A stretch of DNA of 64,000 bases from Flavimobilis massiliensis (GCF_900240335.1 NZ_LT964979.1:1612001-1676000), one strand, 5' to 3'; numbered from the stretch's first letter, positions 17,265 to 25,729 are shown. The notes: a model not told the origin generated them from the sequence alone. Program-made: numbers and translations.

Positions 17265-17951
17265 ATGCGCGGATCCAGGAGGACCTCAACGGCGGCCGTG
17301 GCTGCGGCACTCACGGTCGGGACGCTCGCCGTACTGCTCACCGCCTGCGGGGCGACGGGCGGCACGGGCACGCCGACCGCCGGCCAGGCGGGCACCGGGT
17401 CGGTGCCGTCGTCGGGCTCGCCGGAGGACGTCACGGTGCCGACCGGCGCGTCTCTCGGGCTCGTGTTCACGCCGTCCGAGGGCTCCCGGACCGAGGTGTT
17501 CCCGGGGCTCACGCTCACGCTACCGGCCACCGCACGGGAGGACACCGGCTACCAGGCCCAGGGCACCGCCCCGGGGCGTGCGTTCCGTCTCGGTGCTGCC
17601 GGGCAGAACCTCCCTGCGGTCGAAGTCGTCTCGCTCGGCGCGGGTGCGGGGTCCCTCTCCTCGGTCTCGTGGACGAACGAGAAGCTCATGGCCGCAGACC
17701 CGGCGGTGACGAACCTCCGCCGCGCCGTCGAGACCTGGCCGGGCGCGTCGGAGGCCGTCGCCATGTCGTGGACGCAGAAGGTCGGCGAGGGTGTCGACGC
17801 GTCGACGCTCGACGCGGTGATGATGTGGGTGCGTGCCGAGTCCGGCGACGCCTTCCGTGTGGCGGCCTACGTCCCGACGGGCACGCTCGACGGCTCGGAC
17901 GCGCTCGCGACCGTCCTCACGACCGAGCTCGGTTCCCCGGTCGCGGGCTAA
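17265..17951 (+). CDS. Lipoprotein paired with prepilin-like protein (copy 2)
   Basis: A 228-residue lipoprotein and paralogue of the one at 14723. The signal ends in lipobox L-T-A-C with Cys28. A Gly/Thr/Ser-rich linker precedes the conserved domain (F-P-G-L-T-L-T-L-P; V-S-W-T-N-E-K-L-M-A-A-D-P-A; A-M-S-W-T-Q-K). The shared core includes a D-P-A-x-x-N-x-x-R-x-V-E-x-W-P-G-A stretch. ATG 17265 has a good ribosome-binding site (GAAGGAG). It converges on recQ with a 30-bp gap. It is likely anchored to the outer face of the membrane next to its prepilin-like partner; this is inferred from co-duplication. Confidence 0.8.
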   Translation: MRGSRRTSTAAVAAALTVGTLAVLLTACGATGGTGTPTAGQAGTGSVPSSGSPEDVTVPTGASLGLVFTPSEGSRTEVFPGLTLTLPATAREDTGYQAQGTAPGRAFRLGAAGQNLPAVEVVSLGAGAGSLSSVSWTNEKLMAADPAVTNLRRAVETWPGASEAVAMSWTQKVGEGVDASTLDAVMMWVRAESGDAFRVAAYVPTGTLDGSDALATVLTTELGSPVAG

Positions 17952-17981
17952 GCGGCGGCAAGTCCGGCACGCCTCGTCGGC

Positions 17982-19874
17982 TCAGAGTTCGAGCGTCCCC
18001 GCGTCCGTGTCGACGTCGACGCCCGTCACGCGCCCGACGACGTCGAGCACGCCCGTCCCGAACTTCTCGAGCTTGCTCGCGCCGACGCCGCCGACGGTCG
18101 CGAGCTCCGGGAGCGAGGTCGGTCGTCGCTGGGCGATCTCGCGGAGCGTCGCGTCGTGGAAGACGACGTACGCGGGGACGCCGAGCTCCTTCGACGTCGC
18201 GCCGCGCCATGCACGCAGTTCCTCGAAGAGCTCGGTCGCGGCGGCGTCGAGCCCCTCGGTCACGGCGGCGGCACGAGCTGCACGGCCGCCGCCCGACGCC
18301 GAGCGTCGGGAGGCGCGCGGCTCCTCGTGCCGCATGAGGACGGTCCGCTCGCCCGTGAGCACGGCGGCGGACAAGGGCGTGAGCTCGAGCGTCGAGTAGC
18401 CGCGCGCATCCACGCCGACGAGCCCCTGCGCAAGCAGCTGGCGCACGACGCCCCGCCACTCGGCCTCCGACACGTCCTCCCCGATGCCGTACGTCGAGAG
18501 GGTGCCGTGCCCGAGCTCGCGGACGCGCGGCGTCTCCTTGCCGCGGAGGATGTCGATGATGTGCCCGGCGCCGAAGTGCTGCCCGCGCTCACGCTCGAGC
18601 CGCACGACCGTCGAGAGCAGCTTCTGCGCCGCGACGGTGCCATCCCACGTGCGGGGCGGGGTGAGGCACGTGTCGCAGTTGCCGCACGGCTCGGATTCCT
18701 CGCCGAAGTACCCGAGGAGCTGGACGCGGCGGCAGCCGACGGTCTCGCACAGCGCGAGCATCGCGTCGAGATGCGCGGAGAGCTGGCGGCGGTGCGTGGC
18801 GTCGCCCTCGGAGGAGTCGATCATGCGGCGCTGCTGGACGACGTCCGCGAGGCCGTAGGCGAGCCACGCGGTCGCCGGTGCGCCGTCGCGGCCCGCGCGG
18901 CCCGTCTCCTGGTAGTAGCCCTCGACGGACTTCGGCAGGTCGAGGTGCGCGACGAACCTGACGTCGGGCTTGTCGATGCCCATGCCGAATGCGATCGTCG
19001 CGACCATGACGAGCCCGTCCTCACGGAGGAACCGCGACTGGTGGCGCGCACGCACCGAGGCGTCGAGACCCGCGTGGTACGGCAGGGCGGGGATGCCACG
19101 CTCGACGAGGTGCGCGGCCGTCTGCTCGACGGAGGCCCGCGAGAGGCAGTAGACGATGCCGGCGTCGCCGTCGTGCTCGTTCGTGAGCAGGTCGACAAGC
19201 TGGGCGCGCGGGTTGTCCTTGCCGACGATCCGGTAGCGGATGTTCGGCCGGTCGAAGCTCGCGACGAAGTGGCGGGCGCCCGTGAGCTCGAGCCGCTCGG
19301 CGATCTCGGTGCGCGTCGCGGACGTCGCCGTCGCGGTGAGCGCGATGCGCGGCACGTCCGGCCAGCGCTCGTGGAGGACGAACAGCCGCAGGTAGTCGGG
19401 GCGGAAGTCGTGGCCCCACTGCGAGACGCAGTGGGCCTCGTCGATCGCGAAGAGTGCGATGCGGGCGCGGTCGAGCAGGTCGAGCGTCGAGGGCACGCCG
19501 AGCCGCTCGGGGGCGAGGTAGAGAAGGTCGAGCGTGCCGTCGAGCAAGGCGGCCTCGACCTGGCGACGTTCGTCGGGCGTCTGCGTCGAGTTGAGGAACC
19601 CGGCGCGGACGCCGAGCGCGGCGAGCGCGTCAACCTGGTCCTGCATGAGCGCGATGAGCGGGGACACGACGACGCCGACGCCGTCCCGCACGAGCGCAGG
19701 CACCTGGTAGCAGAGGGACTTGCCGCCGCCCGTCGGCATGAGGACGAGCGCGTCCTCACCGCGCACGAGAGTGTCGATGATCTCCGCCTGGTCACCACGG
19801 AACGCGTCGTAGCCCCAGACGCGGCGCAGGACGTCGAGCGGACGAGGATCGAAGGGCGAGGTTGTCGGGGTCAC
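17982..19874 (-). CDS. recQ: ATP-dependent DNA helicase RecQ
   Basis: A 630-residue 3'-5' helicase of recombinational repair. Motif I is G-G-G-K-S, motif II D-E-A-H-C-V-S-Q-W-G-H-D-F-R-P-D-Y with its aromatic-rich loop, and motif VI Q-E-T-G-R-A-G-R-D-G. A zinc-binding RQC region (C-G-N-C-D-T-C) and a C-terminal HRDC domain (about the last 80 residues, F-E-E-L-R-A-W-R ... L-P-E-L-A-T-V-G-G-V) follow. All three usual domains are present. GTG 19874 is chosen because a TAGGGT box lies 7 nt upstream on the minus strand; GTG 19883 is an in-frame alternative. The longer frame to 20162 overlaps the next gene. Confidence 0.95.
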   Translation of the reverse strand: MTPTTSPFDPRPLDVLRRVWGYDAFRGDQAEIIDTLVRGEDALVLMPTGGGKSLCYQVPALVRDGVGVVVSPLIALMQDQVDALAALGVRAGFLNSTQTPDERRQVEAALLDGTLDLLYLAPERLGVPSTLDLLDRARIALFAIDEAHCVSQWGHDFRPDYLRLFVLHERWPDVPRIALTATATSATRTEIAERLELTGARHFVASFDRPNIRYRIVGKDNPRAQLVDLLTNEHDGDAGIVYCLSRASVEQTAAHLVERGIPALPYHAGLDASVRARHQSRFLREDGLVMVATIAFGMGIDKPDVRFVAHLDLPKSVEGYYQETGRAGRDGAPATAWLAYGLADVVQQRRMIDSSEGDATHRRQLSAHLDAMLALCETVGCRRVQLLGYFGEESEPCGNCDTCLTPPRTWDGTVAAQKLLSTVVRLERERGQHFGAGHIIDILRGKETPRVRELGHGTLSTYGIGEDVSEAEWRGVVRQLLAQGLVGVDARGYSTLELTPLSAAVLTGERTVLMRHEEPRASRRSASGGGRAARAAAVTEGLDAAATELFEELRAWRGATSKELGVPAYVVFHDATLREIAQRRPTSLPELATVGGVGASKLEKFGTGVLDVVGRVTGVDVDTDAGTLEL

Positions 19875-19881
19875 GTCGCCC

Positions 19882-19887
19882 ACCCTA
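19882..19887 (-). promoter_or_regulatory. -10 box (TAGGGT) of leaderless recQ transcript
   Basis: On the minus strand TAGGGT lies 7 nt before GTG 19874, without a clear ribosome-binding site. This placement decides between the two possible GTG starts. Confidence 0.4.
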
Positions 19888-19934
19888 GGCGTGGCGAGGC
19901 CGACGCGTGCGTCGTGCACAGGTGAGGACGACAA

Positions 19935-19972
19935 CGCCCCCGTCACGGACCGTGAGGTCCGGGACGGGGGCG
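19935..19972 (-). terminator. Terminator hairpin after the YeaQ-like gene
   Basis: Outer arms CGCCCCCGTC (19935-19944) and GACGGGGGCG (19963-19972) enclose a second stem, GGACC (19947-19951) with GGTCC (19956-19960). On the minus strand a modestly T-rich stretch follows. Confidence 0.65.
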
Positions 19973-19987
19973 CTGCCCGCAACGTGC

Positions 19988-20254
19988 TCAGACGCGGCGT
20001 CGACCGCCACGCAGCCCGAGGTAGATGCTGATGAAGAGGATCGAGAGGACGATCGAGATGATCCAGCGGATCCAGTCGATGCCCCTCGTCTCCTTGACGC
20101 CGAGGAGGTCCGACAGCCAGTAGCCTGCGAGCGCTCCGAGCACCCCGAGGATGATCGTCCACAGGACGCCGATGGGCTGCTCGCCCTTCATGAAGAGCCG
20201 TGCGAGGGCGCCAATGACCGCGCCGAAGATGATGAGACCGATGAGCTCACCCAT
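19988..20254 (-). CDS. GlsB/YeaQ/YmgE-family stress-type membrane protein
   Basis: An 88-residue protein with three hydrophobic segments: I-G-L-I-I-F-G-A-V-I-G-A-L-A-R, I-G-V-L-W-T-I-I-L-G-V-L-G-A-L-A-G-Y, and W-I-I-S-I-V-L-S-I-L-F-I-S-I-Y. This is the glycine-rich pattern of the transglycosylase-associated (YeaQ/YmgE) family, small inner-membrane proteins often induced by general stress. The family's biochemical role is not known. ATG 20254 is preceded by AAGGGGAA. A hairpin terminator follows before recQ, so it is probably a single-gene transcript. Confidence 0.88.
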   Translation of the reverse strand: MGELIGLIIFGAVIGALARLFMKGEQPIGVLWTIILGVLGALAGYWLSDLLGVKETRGIDWIRWIISIVLSILFISIYLGLRGGRRRV

Positions 20255-20439
20255 GGTGATTCCCCTTCCGTTCCCGTCGCGCACCGTGCGGTGCGAGCTG
20301 TCACCACACTGCCACTCCTTGCCGCGGTGCGCATCACGACCGTGGGTGAGGAGACAGCCCGTGCCAAGGTGGACGACACCCGACGTCGTGCGGGACCATG
20401 CGAGGGTGCGGTAGCGGTGCCGCGACGACAGGGGTGAGC

Positions 20440-22386
20440 ATGACGCAGGGCACGGAACCCGCACGACGGGACCTGTGGGAGGAGCAGGGGCTCCGACCCG
20501 CTCGTCGTCCGGCCCCCCAGGCCGCGGGAGCGTCCCCGCACGACGCGGCCGCTCCCGCGCAGATGCCGCCGCGCGCACCCGTGGCTCCCTCGGCACCGGT
20601 CGCCGCTCCAGGCCCGGTTGACGTGCCCGACGACGTCACGACCCGCATCGACGGCGACGTCCTCGACCGCGCGCGCGAGCGCCGTGACCGCCCCGGTCGG
20701 CGTGCCGCACGCTGGATCGGCGCCGTGGCTGCCCTCACGCTCGTCGGCGGCGGCGCTTGGACGATCCTCCACGACCGCGACCCGGCCGTCCCTCCCCCGC
20801 CCGCGCCGACGTTCGCAGCCGAGGACCTCGCGACGCTCCTCGCGTCCCTCGAGCGCGCGACGACCGACGACGGGCTGCCCGTGCTCGGCGCGATCCCGGA
20901 CGTCCACGTGAGCGACCCCCGCCGGGCGGACCTCCTGCAGCCCGCTCCCGCGGTCGACGTGTCGCTGGGTTCCGCGCAGGTGCGGTGGACGCTCGGGCCT
21001 GCGGAGCTCCTCGGTGACGTCGCGAAGGACGCGGGGGTCAAGGGCTCGGACCTCGACGGGCTCTCGGTCGTGCCCGCGCGCATGTCGGCGAGCGTCGCCG
21101 ACGCCTCCGCGCCCGAGGCCGTCGTCGTCGTCACGCGAGGTTCCGCTGGCGCCAAGGCGTGGCGGGCGCTGCTCGACGCAGCGGATGCGACGAGCAAGGC
21201 CAACCGAGCGGCACTCGTCGTCGGGGTCGACACCGCTCGGGGACGTGCGGCGTGGGTCGCACCGCTCGAGGCCCAGTCGGCCTCCCCGTGCCAGGTCCTC
21301 GACGCCGGCACGTTCGTCGCGTGCGAGACGGTGACCGAGGACGGCGAGGGGCTGCAGGAGATCGTCGTGCTCGACGCCGCGACGGGTGCCGTCGACGTTC
21401 GCGTCCCGGTGCCCGCCGCGTGCCGGATCACGTCGCTCCTCCAGCACACGGGCGTTCTCTACTGGGCGGGGCTGGCGGACGACCTCGCGTGCCTCGGCTC
21501 GGGCTCGACACTTCTCTCCCAATGGTTCGGCCCGGACGCTCCGACGCTCGCGCTCACGCACGACGGCCGCATCCTCGCACGCAACTCGACCCAGTCGCTC
21601 GTGCGCAGCACCGATGGCACGTGGCGTTCGTTCTCGGGCGCGGTCGAGCCCGGCCCCGACGGGACCCTCCTGCGGTCCTTCCTCCGCGAGGAGCTCACCG
21701 CCCTCGGTCCGCTCGCGCTCCGCGACACACCGCCCGGCGGCAGCACCGCTGTCGCGACGCGCTGGGTGACGTTCGTCTCCGCCGAGGACGGCACGACGAT
21801 CTCCGCGCTTCCCGGCGCCGCGTGGCGCCGCGACGACCTGCTCACGAGCACGGGCGTGTCGACGCCCGCGATGCTCGAGGGCCGCACGGGCGTCGGCGAC
21901 TGGGTCGTCTCCGCGTCCGGTGCGCGCGAGCGCCTCGTCCACGCGGGAGCCGCCCGGTTCGGGGAGCAGGTGACGCCCTGGGTCGCCGAGGCCGGGATCG
22001 CCGGGACGCCCGCGACGGAGGAGTCTGCTGAGGGCATGTCGCTGCTCATCGTCGGACCGGACGGGCAGCCTGTGGCTGACGTCGCCGATCTCTCGCTGGT
22101 CGCCAGGCCGTACGGCGGTGGCCGTGTCGGGCCCGCCCTGGACGACGCAGACACGGAGCCCGTCCCGGGCGTCGACGCGCCGACGCCCGGGCAGAGCGAC
22201 GGCATGGAGTTCCTCGACCAGGCTGTCTCGGTCGTCGGTGTCGACGGCGCACGACGCACGACCCGCGCCGTCGTGCCGATGGCGTTCAACGACGACGTTC
22301 GCGTCTTCCTGCCGCCGGACACGTGGGTCGCGACAGGCGGCGTCGTCGTCCTGCCAGTAGGTCCGACGCTCGTCGGCATCGGCTGA
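20440..22386 (+). CDS. Membrane-anchored protein with extracytoplasmic domain, unknown function
   Basis: A 648-residue protein. The first 60 or so residues are a Pro/Ala-rich cytoplasmic tail, then come basic residues (R-E-R-R-D-R-P-G-R-R-A-A-R) and one transmembrane segment near residues 90-110. The outer part of about 530 residues has repeated strand-turn segments (V-V-L-D-A-A-T-G-A-V-D-V; L-A-L-T-H-D-G-R-I-L-A-R; W-R-S-F-S-G), which suggest a PQQ/WD-like beta-propeller. Three Cys lie in the middle (S-P-C-Q; F-V-A-C-E; A-C-R) and one in L-A-C-L. I recognise no family. ATG 20440 (M-T-Q-G-T-E-P) is preceded by AGGGGTG. It has no operon partner. Confidence 0.72.
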   Translation: MTQGTEPARRDLWEEQGLRPARRPAPQAAGASPHDAAAPAQMPPRAPVAPSAPVAAPGPVDVPDDVTTRIDGDVLDRARERRDRPGRRAARWIGAVAALTLVGGGAWTILHDRDPAVPPPPAPTFAAEDLATLLASLERATTDDGLPVLGAIPDVHVSDPRRADLLQPAPAVDVSLGSAQVRWTLGPAELLGDVAKDAGVKGSDLDGLSVVPARMSASVADASAPEAVVVVTRGSAGAKAWRALLDAADATSKANRAALVVGVDTARGRAAWVAPLEAQSASPCQVLDAGTFVACETVTEDGEGLQEIVVLDAATGAVDVRVPVPAACRITSLLQHTGVLYWAGLADDLACLGSGSTLLSQWFGPDAPTLALTHDGRILARNSTQSLVRSTDGTWRSFSGAVEPGPDGTLLRSFLREELTALGPLALRDTPPGGSTAVATRWVTFVSAEDGTTISALPGAAWRRDDLLTSTGVSTPAMLEGRTGVGDWVVSASGARERLVHAGAARFGEQVTPWVAEAGIAGTPATEESAEGMSLLIVGPDGQPVADVADLSLVARPYGGGRVGPALDDADTEPVPGVDAPTPGQSDGMEFLDQAVSVVGVDGARRTTRAVVPMAFNDDVRVFLPPDTWVATGGVVVLPVGPTLVGIG

Positions 22387-22416
22387 CGCTCGACGCGATA
22401 GTGAGTGCGCCGCGGC

Positions 22417-23412
22417 TCAGCCGTCGAGCGCGGCCCGCAGCGTCGCGACGAGCCCGGGGTCGCGCGTCCACCCGCGTGCGCCCGCATGCTGCACGGACGC
22501 AGTCGCGACCCGCGTCGCGACCGTGAGGGCGGAGAGCGCCCCGACGAGCACGAGACCCGGGTCGGCAGGTGCACCGGGCAGCGCGAGGGACGTGCGCGGC
22601 AGGCGGGCGAGGCCCGCGAGCGCGGCCCCGTGGAGGACGTCGCCCGCACCGAGCGTGTCGACGACCGTGTCGTCGTCGATCTGCTGCACCTCGACCCGTC
22701 CCCGCTTGCTGCGACCTCCCGTGCGGACGAGGACGTCGACGGGGCCCGGCCCGCTCGAGCGGGCGACGACAGCAGGACCCAGCGCACCAACGCCCGCGAG
22801 GAGCGCGTCGACGTCGTCGTCGTCGAGCGCACCCTGCGGACCGTCGGGCAAGCGCAGGTCCGCGGAGAGCACCGCGACGTCGACGAGCGCGAGCAGCTCG
22901 TCGAGGCCGGCCTTCCACGAACCGCCGTCGAGGAGGACGGGCACGCCCGCAGCACGCGCGGCCGCGGCCGCCCCGAGGGCAAGGTCGAGATGGTGGCCGT
23001 CGACGAGCACCGCGGCGGTGCCGTCGGGCAGCGTGACGTCCGCCGGGGCCGACGGCGCACGCCCAGCAGCGTTCGTCGAGACGACAGCCCGCTCCCCCGT
23101 CCCCTGCGTGACGAGCACCGTCGAGACGGGCAGCGTCCACGCGTCGTCGGCCGCGTCGACGAGCGCGACGCCCTCCGCGGCGAGCTCGGCCCGCACGGGA
23201 GCCGCAGGGCCGCCGTCCCCGACGCGCGTGAGCAGCGTCGCGGCGCAGCCGAGGCGCGCCGCGGTGATCGCCGCGTTGAGCGCGGGCCCGCCCGCCGCGA
23301 CCGCGAGCGAACGTGCCACGACCTTCTCGTCGGGGCCGGGCACGCGGTCGACGACCTGCGTGACGTCGAGCGTCGCGAGACCGCACGCGAGGACCGTCGG
23401 GAGTTGCGTCAT
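22417..23412 (-). CDS. PfkB-family carbohydrate kinase
   Basis: A 331-residue ribokinase-fold sugar or nucleoside kinase. The N-terminal P-G-P-D-E-K-V-V-A-R-S-L-A-V-A-A-G-G-P-A-L-N-A-A signature is the sugar-binding G-G-x-x-x-N, and the C-terminal D-T-L-G-A-G-D-V-L-H-G-A carries the catalytic Asp and anion hole. The substrate is not evident; there are no transport or isomerase genes nearby. ATG 23412 follows GAAGGA at good spacing. It is divergent from the uracil-DNA glycosylase gene, whose start is only 34 bp away. Confidence 0.88.
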   Translation of the reverse strand: MTQLPTVLACGLATLDVTQVVDRVPGPDEKVVARSLAVAAGGPALNAAITAARLGCAATLLTRVGDGGPAAPVRAELAAEGVALVDAADDAWTLPVSTVLVTQGTGERAVVSTNAAGRAPSAPADVTLPDGTAAVLVDGHHLDLALGAAAAARAAGVPVLLDGGSWKAGLDELLALVDVAVLSADLRLPDGPQGALDDDDVDALLAGVGALGPAVVARSSGPGPVDVLVRTGGRSKRGRVEVQQIDDDTVVDTLGAGDVLHGAALAGLARLPRTSLALPGAPADPGLVLVGALSALTVATRVATASVQHAGARGWTRDPGLVATLRAALDG

Positions 23413-23434
23413 GCGTCCTTCTCTACCAGAGGTG

Positions 23435-23440
23435 CACACT
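23435..23440 (+). promoter_or_regulatory. -10-like box (CACACT) of leaderless uracil-DNA glycosylase transcript
   Basis: CACACT lies exactly 6 nt before GTG 23447, matching the spacing and sequence of the box at 8619. Confidence 0.35.
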
Positions 23441-23446
23441 GCAGGG

Positions 23447-24172
23447 GTGGCACCGACGCACTCCGACCCTGGCCTCGCCCGGACCGCGACGACCCTCCCG
23501 GAGGTCGACGCGCTCGTCGCGGGCTGCTTCGCGTGCCCACGCCTCGTCGCGTGGCGAGAACGCGTCGCGCGCGACAAGCGCGCCTCGTTCGCCGCCCAGA
23601 CGTACTGGGGCCGCGGCGTGCCCGGCTTCGGCGACGCACACGCCCGCACCGTCGTCGTCGGGCTCGCGCCCTCCGCCCACGGCGGCAACCGCACCGGACG
23701 CATGTTCACGGGCGACCCGTCGGGCGACGTGCTCGTCGCCGCTCTCCACCGCGTCGGGTACGCGAACCAGCCGACGTCCGTGTCCGCCGACGACGGGCTC
23801 GAGCTCACGGGCGTGCGCCTCGTCGCGCCCGTGAGGTGCGCACCGCCCGACAACAAGCCCACCCCCGACGAACGGCGCACGTGCGCGCCCTACCTCGCAC
23901 GCGAGCTCGAGCTCCTCGCGCCCACGCTCCGACACGCCGTCGCGCTCGGCGCGTACGGCTGGCAGGCGCTCCTCGCGACGCTCGCTGAGCAGGGCTGGCA
24001 CGTGCCGCGGCCCCGGCCGCGGTTCGCGCACGCCGCGACGCTCGACCTCACGCACGACGACGGACGGACGCTCCGCGTCCACGGCTGCTTCCACGTCTCC
24101 GCGCGCAACACGTACACGGGGCTGCTCACCCCGGCGATGCTCGACGACGTACTCGCCGCAACCCTCGCGTGA
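23447..24172 (+). CDS. Uracil-DNA glycosylase, family 5 (UdgB-like)
   Basis: A 241-residue base-excision repair enzyme. The fold signature is V-V-G-L-A-P-S-A-H-G-G-N-R-T-G-R-M-F-T-G-D-x-S-G, and the second motif is H-V-S-A-R-N near the C-terminus. An N-terminal cysteine pair (G-C-F-A-C-P-R-L) and a further Cys (V-R-C-A-P-P) are the usual 4Fe-4S ligands. Motif 1 has Ala rather than the Asp/Asn seen in other UDG families, as is characteristic of family 5, which removes uracil and some deaminated purines. GTG 23447 is chosen from its leaderless-promoter spacing; GTG 23432 is in frame upstream. Confidence 0.88.
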   Translation: MAPTHSDPGLARTATTLPEVDALVAGCFACPRLVAWRERVARDKRASFAAQTYWGRGVPGFGDAHARTVVVGLAPSAHGGNRTGRMFTGDPSGDVLVAALHRVGYANQPTSVSADDGLELTGVRLVAPVRCAPPDNKPTPDERRTCAPYLARELELLAPTLRHAVALGAYGWQALLATLAEQGWHVPRPRPRFAHAATLDLTHDDGRTLRVHGCFHVSARNTYTGLLTPAMLDDVLAATLA

Positions 24173-24176
24173 CGCG

Positions 24177-24842
24177 TCAGCGGCGGTACGTCACCGTCTT
24201 CGTCCTCGACGAGACCGCCGTGTGCGTCGCAGTCTTCGGTGCGTGCACCCGGTAGAGGACCTTCCCGGCCTTCGACCGCGCGGGGATCGTCACGACAAGA
24301 CGACCCGTGCGGCTCGTCGAGTACTTCTTCACCGTCCGCACACAGCCCGACGCAAAACGCACCGTGTTGTACGTGACGCCACCACGGACGACCGTGCCCG
24401 AGCCGACGTGCGTGTACCTGCCCGAAAGCACGATGCGCCGGTGAGCGGCCGAGCCGAGGTACGTGCTCACGACCTTCGCTGTCGACGGCGTCGGGCGAGC
24501 CCAGAGGACGATCTCCGCGTAGCCGCCCGCGCAACCCGCCGCCCGCGTGTCCTTCTTCATCACCGTCATCGACTGGTGCGCGAGTCGTCCTGACGTACCG
24601 CGCTTCGCGCGGGTCGTCGACCACTGGCGGGCATCGGTCCGCAGCGCAGGAAGTTCGAGGAACGCGGGCAGCCCCTCCGTCGCGCGGGCGGAGTTTATGC
24701 GTGCGACGACCGACGACTCGTACGACGCCGGACGCGCCCCGTCCTTCGCCGCCGCCTGCGCCGACGGTGCAGCGACGAGCGGGACGACAAGCGCCGCCGC
24801 GAGCGCGACGACGAGGGACCGGCGACGGAACGTCGAACGCAT
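24177..24842 (-). CDS. Secreted CAP (SCP/PR1-like) domain protein
   Basis: A 221-residue exported protein. A signal peptide (R-S-T-F-R-R-R-S-L, then V-V-A-L-A-A-A-L-V-V-P-L-V-A-A-P-S-A-Q-A) ends at A-Q-A. The CAP-like core includes I-N-S-A-R-A-T-E-G-L-P, L-A-H-Q-S, A-E-I-V, and a second half with L-G-S-A-A-H-R-R-I-V-L-S-G-R-Y-T-H-V-G-S-G. Basic residues dominate the C-terminal 60 residues, which may bind the wall or an acidic polymer. Bacterial CAP proteins have no single known activity. ATG 24842 is preferred for its position relative to the signal peptide. It converges on the UDG gene with a 4-bp gap. Confidence 0.82.
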   Translation of the reverse strand: MRSTFRRRSLVVALAAALVVPLVAAPSAQAAAKDGARPASYESSVVARINSARATEGLPAFLELPALRTDARQWSTTRAKRGTSGRLAHQSMTVMKKDTRAAGCAGGYAEIVLWARPTPSTAKVVSTYLGSAAHRRIVLSGRYTHVGSGTVVRGGVTYNTVRFASGCVRTVKKYSTSRTGRLVVTIPARSKAGKVLYRVHAPKTATHTAVSSRTKTVTYRR

Positions 24843-24938
24843 GCCCGCATGCATCGGCAGGCACACGCGCCGACTTCAACCTCGCAGCGAGAGACGTCGG
24901 ATGCTCCGGACCGCTTCTCGGACAGGCCGGATGATCAC

Positions 24939-24944
24939 TACAGT
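24939..24944 (+). promoter_or_regulatory. -10 box (TACAGT) of leaderless SHOCT-protein transcript
   Basis: TACAGT ends 6 nt before ATG 24951 and lies in a locally AT-richer stretch between two divergent genes. No ribosome-binding site is visible. Confidence 0.5.
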
Positions 24945-24950
24945 GCACGC

Positions 24951-25388
24951 ATGACACGCCTGCGCGCCGAGACGATCCCGCCCGAGCTCGAGCATCTCTT
25001 CACCGACGTCGAGATCGGTCGCACGAGCGGCGCCGCCGGCATGTCCGACGGCCTCCCGGCATACCTCGTCGTCTTCCTCGTACTCTTCGGGCTCGCATTC
25101 GTCGCCGCGCTCACCGTCATCGTCGTCAGCGGCGTGAGGAACTACCGGCTCGCGAAGGCCCGCGGCTACGACCCCCTCACCATGGAGACCGAGATGGCCG
25201 CGCGACTCATGGACTCCCAGCTCATGCAGCCAGCGACGCCGACCGACGCGACGACGGCCCCGTCCGCGATGACCGCTCCCTCCGCGACGACCGAGGAACG
25301 CCTCGCCGAGATCGACAGCCTCCACGATCGCGGCGTCATCACCGCCGACGAGCGCGCAGCAGCACGCGCCAAGATCCTCGGAGGCTAG
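24951..25388 (+). CDS. Small membrane protein with C-terminal SHOCT domain
   Basis: A 145-residue protein with one transmembrane segment (residues about 37-60, A-Y-L-V-V-F-L-V-L-F-G-L-A-F-V-A-A-L). A Thr/Ala-rich linker follows, then a SHOCT motif at the end: E-E-R-L-A-E-I-D-S-L-H-D-R-G-V-I-T-A-D-E. SHOCT is a short oligomerisation or partner-binding helix pair found at protein termini. Function unknown. The promoter spacing suggests a leaderless message beginning at the ATG. Confidence 0.82.
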   Translation: MTRLRAETIPPELEHLFTDVEIGRTSGAAGMSDGLPAYLVVFLVLFGLAFVAALTVIVVSGVRNYRLAKARGYDPLTMETEMAARLMDSQLMQPATPTDATTAPSAMTAPSATTEERLAEIDSLHDRGVITADERAAARAKILGG

Positions 25389-25606
25389 GCCCCCGCTCGG
25401 ACGCTCCTTTCCTTCTCCCGAGGCGCTGTGGAACAGAAGGTCTCCGGAATATGGGTCACGGGGCACGACCACGCGATCGGCGACCGCTCCTCCGTCGCGG
25501 GCCAGACGTTCACGCCACCCCACAGCTTCACCGCCCCCGCGTCGTGCGAGACCGGCACCGTCTGGATGGCCTGCCTCTACCCGACAACACGACATCCCCC
25601 AGGCAC
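25389..25606. other. Intergenic stretch, no gene seen
   Basis: This lies between the SHOCT protein and the tRNA terminator. A short plus-strand frame (25428-25676) runs through the tRNA and has no recognisable domain, so I do not call it. Confidence 0.5.
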
Positions 25607-25642
25607 GCCGAAGGCCCCGTCCATGTGGATGGGGCCTTCGGC
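25607..25642 (-). terminator. Hairpin downstream of tRNA-Tyr
   Basis: Arms 25607-25622 and 25627-25642 pair over 16 bp with one G-T mismatch around a 4-base loop. It sits 5 bp beyond the tRNA 3' end in the direction of transcription. Confidence 0.75.
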
Positions 25643-25647
25643 ATCGG

Positions 25648-25729
25648 TGGCAGCTGAGGGATTCGAACCCCCGTAGCATGACGCGGCTGATTTACAGTCA
25701 GCTCCCTTTGGCCGCTCGGGCAAGCTGCC
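25648..25729 (-). tRNA. tyrT: tRNA-Tyr (anticodon GUA)
   Basis: An 82-nt gene ending at the discriminator A. The acceptor stem pairs GGCAGCT with AGCTGCC. The anticodon arm reads GCTGACTGTAAATCAGC, giving anticodon GTA. A long variable arm, typical of bacterial tRNA-Tyr, and the T-arm GGGGGTTCGAATCCC follow. The discriminator is followed by CC-G, so the CCA end is not fully encoded. Confidence 0.95.

Noticed and set aside
13365..17951. Tad/Flp pilus locus
   Set aside because: The signal is prepilin-like, but there is no TadA ATPase, TadB/C platform or prepilin peptidase in the window, and the proteins are far too large for Flp pilins.
25428..25676. Short plus-strand frame ending in the tRNA region
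   Set aside because: It overlaps the tRNA terminator and tRNA-Tyr and has no ribosome-binding site or domain.
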